Positions 46,487 through 58,007 of a DNA stretch of 64,000 bases are shown here, one piece after another (within the stretch, counting starts at the first letter, position 1; the number at the start of each line of letters is the position of its first letter). The position numbers were made by a program, and so were the translations under genes. The stretch covers positions 138,718,529 to 138,782,528 of the forward strand of contig CM043964.1 of assembly GCA_014529385.2 (NCBI GenBank), given 5' to 3'. The DNA is from Adiantum capillus-veneris (lineage: Eukaryota > Streptophyta > Polypodiopsida > Polypodiales > Pteridaceae). Under the pieces are notes generated by a model, which worked only from the letters and a program-made list of their open reading frames with translations, was not told the DNA's origin and searched no databases.

Positions 46487-46928
46487 CACTAATCACAAAA
46501 TCATGCTGCATTGGCTGGCCACCACTGTAACTAGTATGATTTTGTTACCCGGCTATAGAAAATGAAAGATATTTTGGATTTGGATTTGGAAATGGGATTT
46601 GGAATTGGTATATGATGATTTTCTGTCGTGACAGTATTTGTGGAATTGGACTTGAGATTGATGAGATCAATGGATTTTTGAATGATGAGTGTGACCAACG
46701 ATATCCTAATTCATCAGGGTATGACATATATTGCTTATTCTAGTGGTATGGGACACTAGAATAGGTAGTATGTGGATGACGACAGGCATATGCAATGTTG
46801 TTAAGTTTCACTATTTTTATTATATGCTAATTTTTTGACACAGATTTCTAATCACTATTTTTGACAAGTCTCGTTTGAAGATTTCTTATCTTTGCAACTG
46901 AGAAAAGTTGCTTTCCAACGGAGAGATA

Positions 46929-47417
46929 TGTTATAGAATTGATATTTTATTATTTATTGCAGCTGACAGGTGGAAAAGACTGGACCGAGCTAGGCCTATG
47001 TGGATGGAAATATATATATATTGTACATTTTATTATTCAAGTGCTCTTTTATGAGCTTTGGCCATTTATGACCGGCCGGCCAGTTTGTAACCAATTTGAC
47101 TACTCAAAAAATCTATACAACAAATACGTGCAAGAGGGAAATGGTCGCTCTTGCACGGGGGGAAATTGCACCCAGTGTTCGTGTCTTTCTTCTCCCTTCT
47201 CCTCTCCTCTCTCTCGTTGTGCCAGCGTAGCACTCCGCTCTAGGAGGTGCACTTGCACGTTCTCCCTCGCTCTGTCTTGCTCTCTATCTCTCTATGTTCG
47301 TGTTGAGATCATTCATGTGCGTGTGCGATGATTCAGGTATGTCGATTTATTGTTTTTATGGTATATATTGTGTTATTCCTAGTATTTTGCAGGGCAGCCA
47401 CGCATCCATCTGTATCA
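46929..47417 (+). repeat. 3' LTR of the 16.3-kb unit
   Basis: Starts TGTTATAGAATTGATATT and ends CTGTATCA, followed by the target duplication AAGTG. Near-identical to 31083-31572. Confidence 0.93.
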
Positions 47418-48104
47418 AAGTGTCCCCCTTTCCCCTTTGAGAGAGAGGACTTGATAAATGCAAAGACAATTAATTAAATCTCCTAAATTATCATTCGACC
47501 CCTTGGGTGGCCAACCAATAGGCTTCAGGCACACCTTGAGGAGGAACTTGACAAGTGTCATGTAGGGCTCGCCCCCTCCTTGTAGGGATTGGATCTTTGA
47601 CTTTTGACACCTCAAGTCCCTCAAACTTAGGCTCAGTTCTCACTACAATCTTGACCCTTAAGCACTTTAAGCTTGGGCTGGGTTCTCACCTCAAGTATAG
47701 CCCTAGCATGTCAAGCACCTCAAGCATCTCAATCATCAAGCACCTCAAGCATCTCAAGCACCTCAGTCATCAAGCACCTTAAGCTTGGGCTGGGTTCCCA
47801 CCTCAAGCTTGGGCCGGTTCCCACCTCAAGCTCAGCCCTAGCTTACCTAAGGTCAAAGGACTTTTACACTAACTATTGGAGGTCTTCAATGAAGCTACCC
47901 TAAGTTCTTATGCTCCATTGGTTAGCCTTGCTCTTTGATAGACCATCTCTCATTTGGGCCCCTTTACCATTGACCCCGTGTTGAGATAGATCTTTAAGCA
48001 GATGTCTATATCTTAACCCTTGTTCTCGTTTATTCTCCCACATTAAATGATTAGTTTAATATGAAAAAATCATTTTGGTTGGTTAGATATTGGATTTTAT
48101 GACA
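47418..48104 (-). repeat. Chromovirus 3' LTR, proximal piece
   Basis: Matches 59206-59972 of the 5' LTR, including the CTCAAGCAC-type minisatellite at 47700-47830. The right end ATTTTATGACA adjoins the polypurine tract. Confidence 0.92.
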
Positions 48105-48117
48105 TTACCCCTCTCTT
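48105..48117 (-). other. Chromovirus polypurine tract
   Basis: The minus strand reads AAGAGAGGGGTAA immediately before the 3' LTR. The same position holds AGAGAGAGGTAA in copy A. Confidence 0.8.
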
Positions 48118-48479
48118 GAAATCATAGTCGTCCTCGACTATGAGGTAGAAGAGATAAAGCCTTAGTCATTAGTCAATCTTACTTAGCGGGTAGAGGATCC
48201 CTTTTTACCCTATGACATCTTTCCAAGATGGATGACTAATCCATTTGGTGCTTGGAAGACATAGCATCCGCAAGCATGTCTGCTCTTTAGTCCATTTCAT
48301 GCTCCCAAAGTAGAGTGACAAATTCTACTTGGTGTTTGAGAGACGTCGTCATCACAAACGTGATTTTAAGCATGCATACTATTAAATTTATGCACAATTA
48401 AAAAGAGAACTAATCTTATAAGACAAAAACATAGGTCATTTAAAAGAAATTTGTACATTTGCTTACTCTAATGTAGCAT

Positions 48480-51150
48480 TGTAAGCATTGACAAGGTTCA
48501 TACTATCCTTAAGTTGTATTCCTTGCATCCATCTAGCATCTTCAAAAGGATAATTTTTGAACTTAATAAGATACCGTCGGATAATCTTACCATGTCGTAG
48601 TACCTTGTCTTCATGCCGAAGGATAGCTTCAGGTTGTAGCACCTCTTCTTGGTCTTGAACTTCGGGAGGTCTTTAATAATTGGTTCACTTGGGGGCTCTC
48701 CTTTGTAGGACGTAAGTAGGCTCACATGAAAAGCATTGTGTATGAGCCAATGGTTGGGGAACCTGAGTTGGTAGGCCGTCTCATTAATAGGTTTCAAAAT
48801 TTGGAAAGGACCATAGTATCTTTTTGCTAGCTTAGCATAATACTTTTGATGGCCCGTAGAATTTTTGCCCGTGGTTTGCCTCAATCGAGCTTTAGGAAAC
48901 TTAAGTAAGATCCAATCATTTTCTTTGAGTGTTAAGGCCCTTCTGTGCTTGTCAGCAGCAGCTTTTTGCCTTTGTTGAGATATGGATATAGCCTCCTTAA
49001 TCTTTTGAAAAGATTCTTGTAGGTCACGGCTATACTCATCGGCGGCGAAGATCTTCCCATGTACTTTGAGTAATAAGGGACTTTTAGGTCTTCCCTCAAT
49101 GATCTCAAAAGGTGCTTTTCGCGTAGAAGTATGTACAGTATTATTATAGACATACTCTACAAGAAGTAAGTACTTTTTCCATTGTGAGAGTTGATCTACT
49201 TCGGTAACATAAGTCTTGAGTAGATCAAGTATCATAAGATTGGCTATCTCACTTTGGCCATCCGTTTGTGGGTGATAGTCTGAAGATAAATTCAATCTTG
49301 TTCCTAGATTTTCAAAGAGACCTTTCCAGAAGCTACTGGTCATTCTAGGATCTCTATCTGACACTATGGATGTTGGTAATCCATGGTGTTTAAAAATCTG
49401 TGATATGAAGAGAGTTGCCATTTGGTGTGCCTAAATACCCTTTTTGACAGGAATAAAGTGTGCTTGCTTGCTAAACCTGTCGCCTATTGTCCATATTCCC
49501 GTATTCCCATGGATAGACTTGATTAATCCAAAGATGAAATCCATGGATATACTCTCCCATGGTGAATTTGGGATAGGCAATGGTTGGAGTAATCCAGGTT
49601 GCTTCACTTTATCATATTTGGTCTTTTGGCATACTACACATTTTGAAACATACTCTTGTATGTCCACTTTCATGGTAGGCTAATAGAAATACATCTCTAC
49701 TCCTCGAAGAGTAGGTTGAATTCCTCTATGCCCCGCATAGGGAGGAGCATGGGATTCATACATAACTTTCTCATGAAGGAAATGGGTAACACATAGCCTA
49801 TTGCCGTGGAGAAGATAGCCATCCTGCAAGGTGAATGGTTCCTCTTTCTTCCCCAAAGCAAGGGCTGACATTATGTCTCTAAATTCACGGTTAGTAGCAT
49901 ACTCATTTATCATAGAAGATAGATCATTGTGAGTAGCTATAGACACCGCATTAACTTTTGGTCGTCGTGAAAGTGCATCGTCCACTTGATTGTGCTTACC
50001 AGCAATGTGAGCAATATGAAAATTAAATTGCAAAAGAAATTTTGCCCACCTCATTTGTTTGTTGGAAAGCTTGGTTTGTGTCATGAAATACTTGAGACTT
50101 TGGTGGTCGGTTCGTAGAATAAATGGAGTCCCCAATAGGTAGTGCTTCCATGTGTCTAGGGCTTGTAGAACAACTAAAAGCTCTTTCTCATAAATTCCCA
50201 AGACTCGTTCATCCGTATTGAACCTTCGGCTCTCATATGCTATGGCATGCCCTTCTTGAAACAAAACTGCTCCAAGGCAATCACCACAAGCATCACATTG
50301 GACCTCAAATGGCTTTGAGAGATCCGGAAGCATGAGGACTGGTTGAGAAGTAAGCTTCTCTTTGAGCTTATCAAAAGCATTTTGCTTTTTAGCAGTCCAT
50401 ACATACTTAACGTTCTTCTTAGTTAGTCGTGTAAGTGGTCCCGCTACTTGAGAGAATTTTGCTATGAAGCATCTATAGTATGCGCACATACCAATAAAGC
50501 TTCTTAGCTCATGTAGATTCCTTGGGTTAGGCCATGCTTTTATTACCTCTAACTTCGATGGATCCATACGGATACCATCTTGAGAGATAATATGACCTAC
50601 GTATTGAATCTCTTGAAGGAAAAATTCGCTTTTCATTTGGTTGAGAAAAAGCTTATTCTCCCTCAATGCTTGAAAAATCACTTGGAGATGTTGCTTATGT
50701 TCCTCCAAAGACTTGGAGTAGATGATGATATCATCAAAGAAAACTCTAGTGAATTTGTGGTAAGGTCTAAAAATTTTCTCCATTAGACGATTGAATGTAA
50801 TTGGTGCATTAGTCAAGCCAAAAGGCATGACTAGATATTCATAAAGACCAAACATTGTGCGAAACGTGATCTTTAGGATATCTTCATCCAGTATCCTTAT
50901 ATGATGATAGCCACTTTTAAGGTCAATCCTACTAAAGTAGGTAGAGTCTTGTAGCTTATCAAACATATCTTCTACTCGAGGCACGAGAAATATGTTTTTG
51001 ATAAATGATATGGTTTAGTGCTTGATAGTCCACACACATACGGTATGTACCATCTTTCTTTTTCACTAAAAGGACTGGAGAACAAAAGGGAGAGTAATTA
51101 GGCCTCACCATCCCTTTGTCTACCAATTCATGTACTTGCCTCATGATCTC
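48480..51150 (-). pseudogene. Chromovirus RT, RNase H, integrase, chromodomain
   Basis: Minus-strand order: RT entry [21 protein letters not shown] and [16 protein letters not shown] (51144-50990); palm YLVMPFGLTNAP and FFDDIIIYSKS; RNase H FEVQCDACGDCLGAVLF, LRTDHQSLKYF and HIAGKHNQVDDALSR; integrase HHCC (PPYAGHRGIQ...CVVCQK); core STHGNTG-like ..DRFSKQAHF, GLPTSIVSDRDPRMTSSFW and YHPQTDGQSEIAN; GPFQILKPI; and a chromodomain at about 48645-48500 (QPEAILRHEDKVLRHGK, YLIKFKNYPFEDARW). These enzymes copy and insert the element; chromodomains can steer insertion to marked chromatin. Frameshifts near 51000 and just before the chromodomain (about 48670), and a stop at 49432, kill it. It is the best-preserved pol in the window. 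Confidence 0.92.
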
Positions 51151-51469
51151 CTCTTGTTGAGTTTGAAAGACTCGATAAGGAGGCTTGTTAGGCGGTGAGC
51201 TTTCTCGAAGGAGCTCAATACGATGGTCATCATCCCCTCATTTTTGAGGTAAGTCCATAGAGATACCATCGATGAACACACCTTGGAATCCTTTTAGAAA
51301 ATTAGACAAGTCTAACTCTTCTTGATTCCTACCATTTACATTTGATGAAACATTAGGATCTTTTAGAGACTCTTTGACAAAACTCATGTACGCAGAAACT
51401 GAGCTCTTCATTGACTTATCAAAAGCAGAAGGATTTACAAGTGGAATAGTGTGACCACGCTCACTAGCA

Positions 51470-52140
51470 TCTATATCATGTTCTTTCCCATGTAGGTGAA
51501 GTAGATTCTCCTTTTAGGGAACTTCATATTGGCAGCCATGCGATCAAACCATGGCGCCCCTAGGATAGCATCCTCATGTTGGAGAGGAGAGATGAAAACG
51601 TCTTCTTTGTCGACATAACTTTGGACATAAAGCCTCAACTTCCCAATCAAGGGAGTAACAGAGGCTTGCTGTCCCTTGAAAGCTGTATCAGCCATTACCA
51701 TAACTCCCATCTCAAAAGCTTAAATGCCCAGCTTGGTGGCCAACTTCGTTGATATGAAATTGTGAGTAGAGCCACGATCAAACAAGATGAAGGCATCATG
51801 CTCTCTTACAACATAGGAAAGTGATGATTCTTTGCAATGAAGATCCTCTTTTGGAGCTTGGATGGTGGAAGCCCTAGGAATCTCATTGCGAGCATTCTTT
51901 TTGGGGCAAGAACGATTGCCATGTCCTTGCTCCCCACACTTGAAGCAGTTATGGTCCTTGCGAAAAGCTTCAAGCTCTTCAAGACAATTTGTTTTTGCCT
52001 TTGTAAACTCCCTTCTCCTTGGACCAATTGTTGTTGTTGTTCTATTGGAAGTGCCTTGGGAAGAATTTTGAGCATTGGTTTTTCCCTTTGCATCATTTTT
52101 ATCTTTGTTTTCCATGGGCTTGACATTCTGTCTAGCCCCT
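51470..52140 (-). pseudogene. Chromovirus gag zinc knuckle and protease
   Basis: The minus-strand frame contains a CCHC knuckle CFKCGEQGHGNRSC (C-x2-C-x4-H-x4-C, near 51950), then the protease: FILFDRGSTHNFIS near 51780 and, after a stop at 51720, ILGAPWFDRMAANM near 51540. The usual catalytic D-S/T-G is changed to D-R-G, so the protease would be inactive even without the frame breaks. The sequence up to 51150 continues in mixed frames as the linker to RT. The right edge near 52140 is the junction with the inserted copia element. Confidence 0.82.
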
Positions 52141-52149
52141 TGATGGAAA

Positions 52150-53108
52150 TTGATGATGTTCATGATGTACTTGATGAGGAAAGGGCTGAACATGAGCAGG
52201 GTAGAGGTATGCCAAAATGGCTGGTGCATACATTGCGTGACAGTAAATTGGATGCACCTTTGTCTAGTCATATTCGTTCAAGCTCTCGCCATGCATCTTA
52301 TGCATCAAATTGTTATGCTTTGGCTGTGTCTAGCTTACATGATGTTGAGGAACCTCTGTCTTTTGATGAAGCACAAAATTCAGAAAATTGGATGGCTGCC
52401 ATGCAATCAGAATATGATGCACTTACAGAAAATGGCACATGGACTTTATGCGATTTGCCTCTTGGAAAAAAAGTCCATTGGTACAAAGTTGGTTTACAAG
52501 TTGAAACACAAGCCAAATAATAAGGTTGATCGCCATAAGGCTGGACTTGTTGCAAAAGGCTATGTGTAGCAAAAAGGCATAGATTATGAAGAAACTTTTG
52601 CTCCACTTGTCATATGACTACTGCTCGTTTTCTATGTGCATTGGCAGCTCATTTTGGTTGGGATGTTCATCAATCAGACAATGTTACTGCTTTCTTGAAT
52701 GGTGACATATTTGAGGAAGTTTATGTAACGCAGCCTCGCGGTTTTGTCAAGAAAGGACAAGAGGACAAAGTATGCAGATGTAAGAAGACTTTGTATGGGT
52801 TGAAGCAATCTCCTCATGCTTGGTATGAGAAAGCTGACATTCATTTGGTCAAACAAGGCTTTTGTAACAATCCAACAGAAAGCACATTGTATGTAAAGCG
52901 TGAGGGTGATGTACTTCTCATTGTGGTTCTTTATGTAGATGATTTGTTGATCACTGGACCCAATGAGAGACATATTGCCAAATTTGAGGCTGATTTGAAT
53001 GCTACTTTCAAGATGAAAGATTTGGGGTTGCTGCATCATTACTTGGGCATACATCTTCTCTTGGCACCTTCACTTTCTACAAAGAGGGTTCACTTAACAC
53101 TAGATTGA
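52150..53108 (+). pseudogene. Copia reverse transcriptase inserted in chromovirus gag
   Basis: The plus strand reads EPLSFDEAQNSENWMAAMQS, EYDALTENGTW, KPNNKVDRHKAGLVAKGY, then in the frame from 52614 TARFLCALAAHFGWDVHQSD, VTAFLNGDIFEEVYVTQP, CKKTLYGLKQSPHAWYEK, LYVDDLLITGP (catalytic YVDD) and KMKDLGLLHHYLGI. This is the RT of a Ty1/copia polyprotein. The 5' LTR, gag and integrase are missing, so the element is 5'-truncated at its junction with the chromovirus. Its RNase H resumes 3 kb later at 56200, after inserted sequence. Two frame changes are visible at 52500-52615. Confidence 0.88.
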
Positions 53109-54212
53109 GGCCGTCTTCTTACTGGATTGAAAGAGAGGCTTCATATGCCAACCATTGCTTTTTAACGGTCATGACACGGTACAGTGTCTGCAGTAAGTAC
53201 ATTCATTTTGGGGTGGATGTTTCCAACGGTATCTGCCAGTTCAGAAAGAAGTTAGTCTACAAGTTGGGATTCAGCTTCTCTGTAGAGATGTAAATGGAAC
53301 CTTTTCAGAGGGTTGGAGAATGTAAATGGAACATGCAATATTTTTGCTTATTCTGAATAGGCAAGGACTTGGCGGAGCTGAGCACCGGGCGAAGGTGATG
53401 GCGGAGGTGATGGCCGACGGAGCACTGATCGAAGGAAAATCTCGCACACACCCATCAGCCAGCTCGTCAACAATGGCCTTCTCCTCACCATTGCCCAAAC
53501 TAGCGCGCAGTCCCGTGTTAATGCGAGATGGAGGGTGACGAAGAAGAGAAGTACTCTCTCTCACATGGGGAAATTTCATTCTCTCGCTGGCGATCCAGCA
53601 GCACATCGCAGCCCCGTGTGAGACTCCAAGTCCGCCGTCTTCCTGTCTGCGGCCTCGCTAAACCCTGGCTCCTTCTACACATTGCTCAACCTCGATCCCG
53701 ATGCCTACAATCCTTCAACCTCTATGGTCGAAGATGATGGTGGAGCCCTCGTCGAAAGAGACGGCTCACCAGCGTGTGAAGGTGATGGCCGACTGTGGCG
53801 TGCGAGAAGGGCTCACAAAGTACAAAAATAAAAAAAGGAGCGATAGCGATATCACTATTGCTTCCTTTATTTTGGTCTTTAAAAAAGCCAAAAAAAGGCA
53901 GCAATAGGATATCGCTATTGCTCCTTTTTTTTGTTGTTGCATGAAGCCCACGTTAAGCCAGGCACTCTATTCTATTATCAAATTCATCACTTGATTGTTA
54001 CATTATCAAGTGTTTGTGAAGGTGTATAGTTTAGCAAATAAAAGAGGTGTTGATTCTTATGCAAAGGTTTTCAAAGCATTCTCAGGCTTGAGTTGCTTCC
54101 CCATTATTCTAATAAAGAACCCTACTTTTAATTCCATGCATGCACCATCCAAATTGACAATGGCCCACCAACGGCAACTCGCCCTCCCTGTGCTCTCCCC
54201 CGCCAAACTGGC
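53109..54212. other. Insert in copia pol, first part, no recognised gene
   Basis: GC-richer than its surroundings at 53380-53720, with short frames only. Contains the hairpin at 53831-53930 and a repeated CAAAACT/AAACTGGC.TGCG motif near 54200-54250. Confidence 0.5.
53831..53930. repeat. 100-nt near-perfect hairpin
   Basis: Arms 53831-53865 and 53897-53930 are inverted repeats with about three differences. They contain GGAGCGATAGCGATATC and GATATCGCTATTGCTCC. The spacer also pairs partly (TTGG.CTTT with AAAGCCAA), so almost the whole 100 nt can fold. Confidence 0.9.
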
Positions 54213-54264
54213 TTGCGCATAGCAAAACTCTCCCCAGCAAAACTGGCATGCGTTGCACTTCGAA

Positions 54265-54332
<68 letters not shown>

Positions 54333-55475
54333 CGAGCGCTAGTAGGTGAAGGTCCCAAGCCTAAAATTTCTTTATACGATGCAATAGTTTTGGATATTGG
54401 GAACACTCTTCTTCAACAATCCAAAAGAACGGCATATACAGAGGGTAAGTATATAGGAAGCGGACCAAGCATAAGCAAGATGAGAGACAAGGCAGCTTCA
54501 CAACAATTTCACACACCTACTCCATCACCGACTAGCTGTGTTGTGAACGATGCAATTGGAGGCACTGGTCTTCCAAAGGTGCTTGAGTTTTTTGGAGAGA
54601 GGGTTACAATGACAAGGCGACGCAAGTAATCCGGCAATGTTATAGGCAAGGAGGCAAATAGTTCACACAGGCCAGAGTATGTCACTCAAAATGTTGCTCG
54701 ACAAAGAAAGGCTCGAAAGTTGTCATTTGGAGATGCATCACAAGTAACCATGTGGGCAATCCGCAGGTGCAAACAGGGGTCTAAGTTCACTTGCCAAGGA
54801 AAAATCAAAGGAGAAAAGTGCAAGAAAAAGGTGAATTTATGTGCAGAGGGAACAGCGGCACCAAGTTTTTGGGGGAAACGCAACTGGGAGGGGCGTAACA
54901 ATCAGACATGGGTATGGTTTTGTAGTGACGATGTCAAACATGTGTGGGATGTATGTCCATATATTGTGATGCGGCCTCCAAGACCTCCACTTGAGTGGCC
55001 AGTGGCAAAGGGCACGAACTTAACAGCACTAGAAGTAAAGTCTTTGCAGCTAGCGGGGTTTCATATCGCAACAGAAACTATGGAAGTGCAAGGGCAAAGA
55101 CGTACGGGCAAGTATAGGACAGGTGTTTCTGAAGAGGCATCGAGAAGGATCGACAGTGCTCTAGGATTAGAAATGGTCATCGAACAAGTGGAAATGGTAA
55201 AGATCGGTGAGCATGAAGTCTTCATTGCAGAAACACCAAACTCAAAGTTACGTGATGAGAAATATTGAGTCACAATAGCTAGGAATCCTAGCTGTACTTG
55301 CAGAGACTTCCAAAGGAGGTTAGGGGAAGGAATGACATATGTGGCTTGCAAACACTTGTATTATATCTACTTGAGAGTGTTTGGAATGGACATAAACCAC
55401 AACATGTTCATTCATCAGTCTAGTCTGGCTGATAACGAGCTCAAAACTTTACTGAGTGCAAAAAGACTATTGTAA
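54213..55475 (+). pseudogene. SWIM zinc-finger protein pseudogene
   Basis: One frame, starting before or in a (GA)n tract (54268-54328), runs to a TAA at 55473 with only two in-frame stops (TAA 54627, TGA 55266) and no frameshift. It reads KISLYDAIVLDIGNTLLQQS, ARQRKARKLSFGDASQVTMW, a Cys block (CQGKIKGEKCKKKVNLC), WFCSDDVKHVWDVCPY, and ends with a SWIM finger: CTC at 55293-55301 and CKH at 55347-55355 (CxC..CxH spacing). SWIM fingers bind DNA or proteins and are found in MULE transposases and in FHY3/FAR1-like and other plant proteins. I see no transposase core, so the role stays open. It sits inside the copia element between RT and RNase H. Confidence 0.62.
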
Positions 55476-55593
55476 TAATCTAGCATTTGTTGGGCTATCA
55501 CATTTACCTTGAGTTGTGCAAATGATGATATTGTTTTGAGTTTGCAACAAAGTGAATTCTATCATTGTTGTCTTTTGATATGGAATTAGGGAA

Positions 55594-55597
<4 letters not shown>

Positions 55598-55662
<65 letters not shown>

Positions 55663-55830
55663 GTGTGGGGGGAGGGGGTAGAGATAGACAAGTGAGAGAG
55701 AAAGACACAATCGGAAAAATAGAGAGAGAGAGAGAGAGAGAGTAGGATTTAATGGGACCCTTAATGGGGGAGAGGAAAAGAGATAGAAAAGGAGGAACTA
55801 AGCGAGAGAGGGAGGGAGGGAGACTGAGAC

Positions 55831-55905
<75 letters not shown>

Positions 55906-55924
55906 GGGGACGGGGGAGAGAGAG

Positions 55925-55968
<44 letters not shown>
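55598..55968 (+). repeat. Cluster of (GA)n microsatellites
   Basis: At least four GA blocks (about 55598-55660, 55720-55742, 55833-55901 and 55927-55968) separated by G-rich spacers. Long Ser-Leu frames on the minus strand are artefacts. Confidence 0.97.
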
Positions 55969-55969
<1 letters not shown>

Positions 55970-56199
55970 CCTTGAGTAGCCCACTGGAAGGAAGAGTGGG
56001 AGGAGAACTGGCGGCAATGGGCGGTGGTGGTAGGAGGAGGAGTGGCAGATGGTGGTAGTGAGCTAACACCACCAACCACCGGTGGTGGGCTAGGGTGTTG
56101 GTGGTCATGGGTGGTAAGGGGTGGCAATGGGAGGTAGAGGTGGTGGGAAAAAAAAAAGCCTCACTCTAAAGCTCGCTCCATAACCACCCCCTTTTATCC

Positions 56200-56698
56200 C
56201 AAGGGGGGATCATCGCCGCAAGACTTACATGCTTTTTTGGATTCAGATTGGGCTGGTTGTTTTGACACACGAGTGTCCACAAGTGGTTTTTGTTTCATGC
56301 TTGGCAATTCATGAATATCATGGTTGAGCAAGAAGCAACCTACTGTAGCCACTTCTAGTTGTGAGGTTGAGTACAGGGCAGTCTTCACAACTACGGTTGA
56401 GTGTCTATGGCTCAGACGCCTTATGGCTGATTTGGGTGTTGGACATGACACTGCCAACACTATCTACATTGACAGTCAGAGCGCATTGGCAGTTGTGAGG
56501 AACCTAGTTTTTCATGCTTGCACAAAGCACATTGAGGTGCATTACCACTATGTCAGGGAGAGGCTCTCAGTAGGAGAGATCATCTTGGCTTATGTGCCAA
56601 CACAGGACAACCTTGCAGATCTTTTCACAAAGGTATTGTCTCGTGAGAAGCTCGAAGCTTTCCGCAAAGCTTTGGGCTTACTCTCCTTTGTGGATTGA
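56200..56698 (+). pseudogene. Copia RNase H, 3' end of pol
   Basis: Broken frames read DSDWAG-like sequence, FDTRVSTSGFCFML, then from 56324 SKKQPTVATSSCEVEYRAV, ECLWLRRLMADLGV, IYIDSQSALAVVRN, HACTKHIEVHYHYVRERLS and VPTQDNLADLFTKVLSR, ending at a TGA at 56696. This is the RNase H and C-terminal tail of a copia polyprotein, normally continuous with the RT at 52614-53108. The polypurine-like CATAGGGGATT and the 3' LTR follow within 80 bp. Confidence 0.9.
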
Positions 56699-56773
56699 TA
56701 TTGTCTTCAGGGCATGGCACTTCCATTTACTCATGTGCCAGCTCTCATTCACCGCATCACTCCATAGGGGATT

Positions 56774-57000
56774 TGTTACCATATAATGGTGGTAGTGATG
56801 TGTGTGAACACACTAGGACCGTCGAGGCATTTTGTCCCTCTTTAGGAGGTTTTTTCCCCCGTGCATTGTATATACGGCCATCACTCTAGGGCTATCCATC
56901 TTTCCATTGCACACTAAACAACATACTCTCAGTTGTGTGCCTTGAGCTTCCTTCATCTTCTCCAAGCTGCATGCGTTTCTCTGTAATCCTAATTCCAACA
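56774..57000 (+). repeat. Copia 3' LTR, 227 bp
   Basis: Starts TGTTACCATA, ends TTCCAACA, with a TATATA-like GTATATACGG near 56868. The next base on is chromovirus gag. The same family occurs at 29571-29854. Confidence 0.9.
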
Positions 57001-58007
57001 GTATTCAACCATCTCTTCAGGTAATCCCGCAGAGAATTGCTGCCTTTGCTCGGCAAAGTCTATCTTTTGAAAGACAGTAGCCTTGAGATGTAAATCCCAA
57101 AACTTGTCTACATACTTGTGGATAGACTCATGAGAGAGAAGCTTTAAGCTGCACCATTCACTAAGCACTTTGTCCTTTGCATTGCTTGCAAGGAATTGCT
57201 TCATGATGGAAACTCGTAGAATTTTCCATGTCTTTGGGGCTTCACTGTTGCCACGAAGGCTAGCCCACCAATGATGAGTTGATTTTTGGAAGCGCATAGC
57301 TACATGGTGTAGCTTGGAGGACTCTGTGAAGCCCTTGTCTCCAAAGGCCGCATCAAATTGCTGGATGAAGACCAACACTTTGTCGGTAGCACCAAAGGTG
57401 CCATCATAGATGAGAAAGAGATACTCTTTCCTCCCTCCTTGAACTTCTTTAGCTTTTGTGACCTTCGCCATGCAGGGTATGATTTGCGATGTCCTCCCCT
57501 CTTGTATTTTTTAGGAGAATAGCCATAGCTTTCTTCGGAAGAGGAGGAAGGTGAAGAAGAAGGAGAAGAGGGTGTAGCCCTTTTCTTCCTTTGTTTCCTC
57601 TCTTCCCTTTCGGAATGACGAGGAGAAGGATTGTGTGTTAATCTTTTCCTCTTGGGAGGAGTGGGCAATCGTCTAGACCGCCGTCTTCGTGGAGGTACAT
57701 CTTCAGAGGAATTTAAAGTCTCATTTCTTTCTTGCTCTTTGGATTCCTCCTCTAGTATGGGAGAGAGTCTTCTTGTGGGGGTCTCTTCAAGAGGCCTCCT
57801 AAGCTCTCTCTCCTCTTGGAGAGGAAGGGAAATCCCATAAGCACGAAGTTGTTGAGTAACTTCGGCTTGCAAAGTAGGGTTGCCCATAGCTTGCTGCAAC
57901 CTAGTAACGAGATAATTCACAAACATGGGGGCATCATCATTAGCACCTTCATGTGCAAAATTAAAGCTATCAATGTTCATTCTACTCTCTTGATTTTTGT
58001 CAGCCAT
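57001..58007 (-). pseudogene. Chromovirus gag, N-terminal and capsid part
   Basis: Starts at the minus-strand ATG at 58007 (MADKNQESRMNID), 384 bp after the primer site. The first frame holds FVNYLVTRLQQAM and a long basic/acidic/Ser-rich linker with SPSSSPSSSSEESYGYSPKK. Near 57450 the frame shifts and continues as the capsid: VLVFIQQFDAAFGDKGF, STHHWWASLRGN, TWKILRVSIMKQF and ESIHKYVDKFWDLHLKA, then FSAGLPEEMVEYC, cut by the copia LTR at 57000. The rest of gag resumes near 52140. One frameshift apart, this part is well kept. Confidence 0.85.

Larger units (their letters stand above)
31083..47417 (+). mobile_element. 16.3-kb LTR-bounded unit carrying Helitron-like genes
   Basis: Terminal repeats of 490 and 489 bp (31083-31572 and 46929-47417) are nearly identical. 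An iMet-type primer site follows the first. The 5-bp duplication AAGTG (31078-31082 and 47418-47422) flanks the unit and matches the uninterrupted chromovirus LTR near 59205. Inside I find no gag, protease, RT or integrase. It holds a Helitron-type Rep/Pif1 protein, a companion ORF, a spliced gene, a GIY-YIG nuclease and a further small ORF (35887-43693), and microsatellites. Either a large non-autonomous LTR element was entered by a Helitron, or the cargo moved as part of it. Confidence 0.85.

Noticed and set aside
46545-46929. Helitron 3' terminus
   Set aside because: I looked for a hairpin followed by CTRR between 44000 and 46900 and saw none I would defend by eye.
55061-55351. Minus-strand ORF of 96 codons
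   Set aside because: It is the antisense shadow of the SWIM-finger frame on the plus strand.
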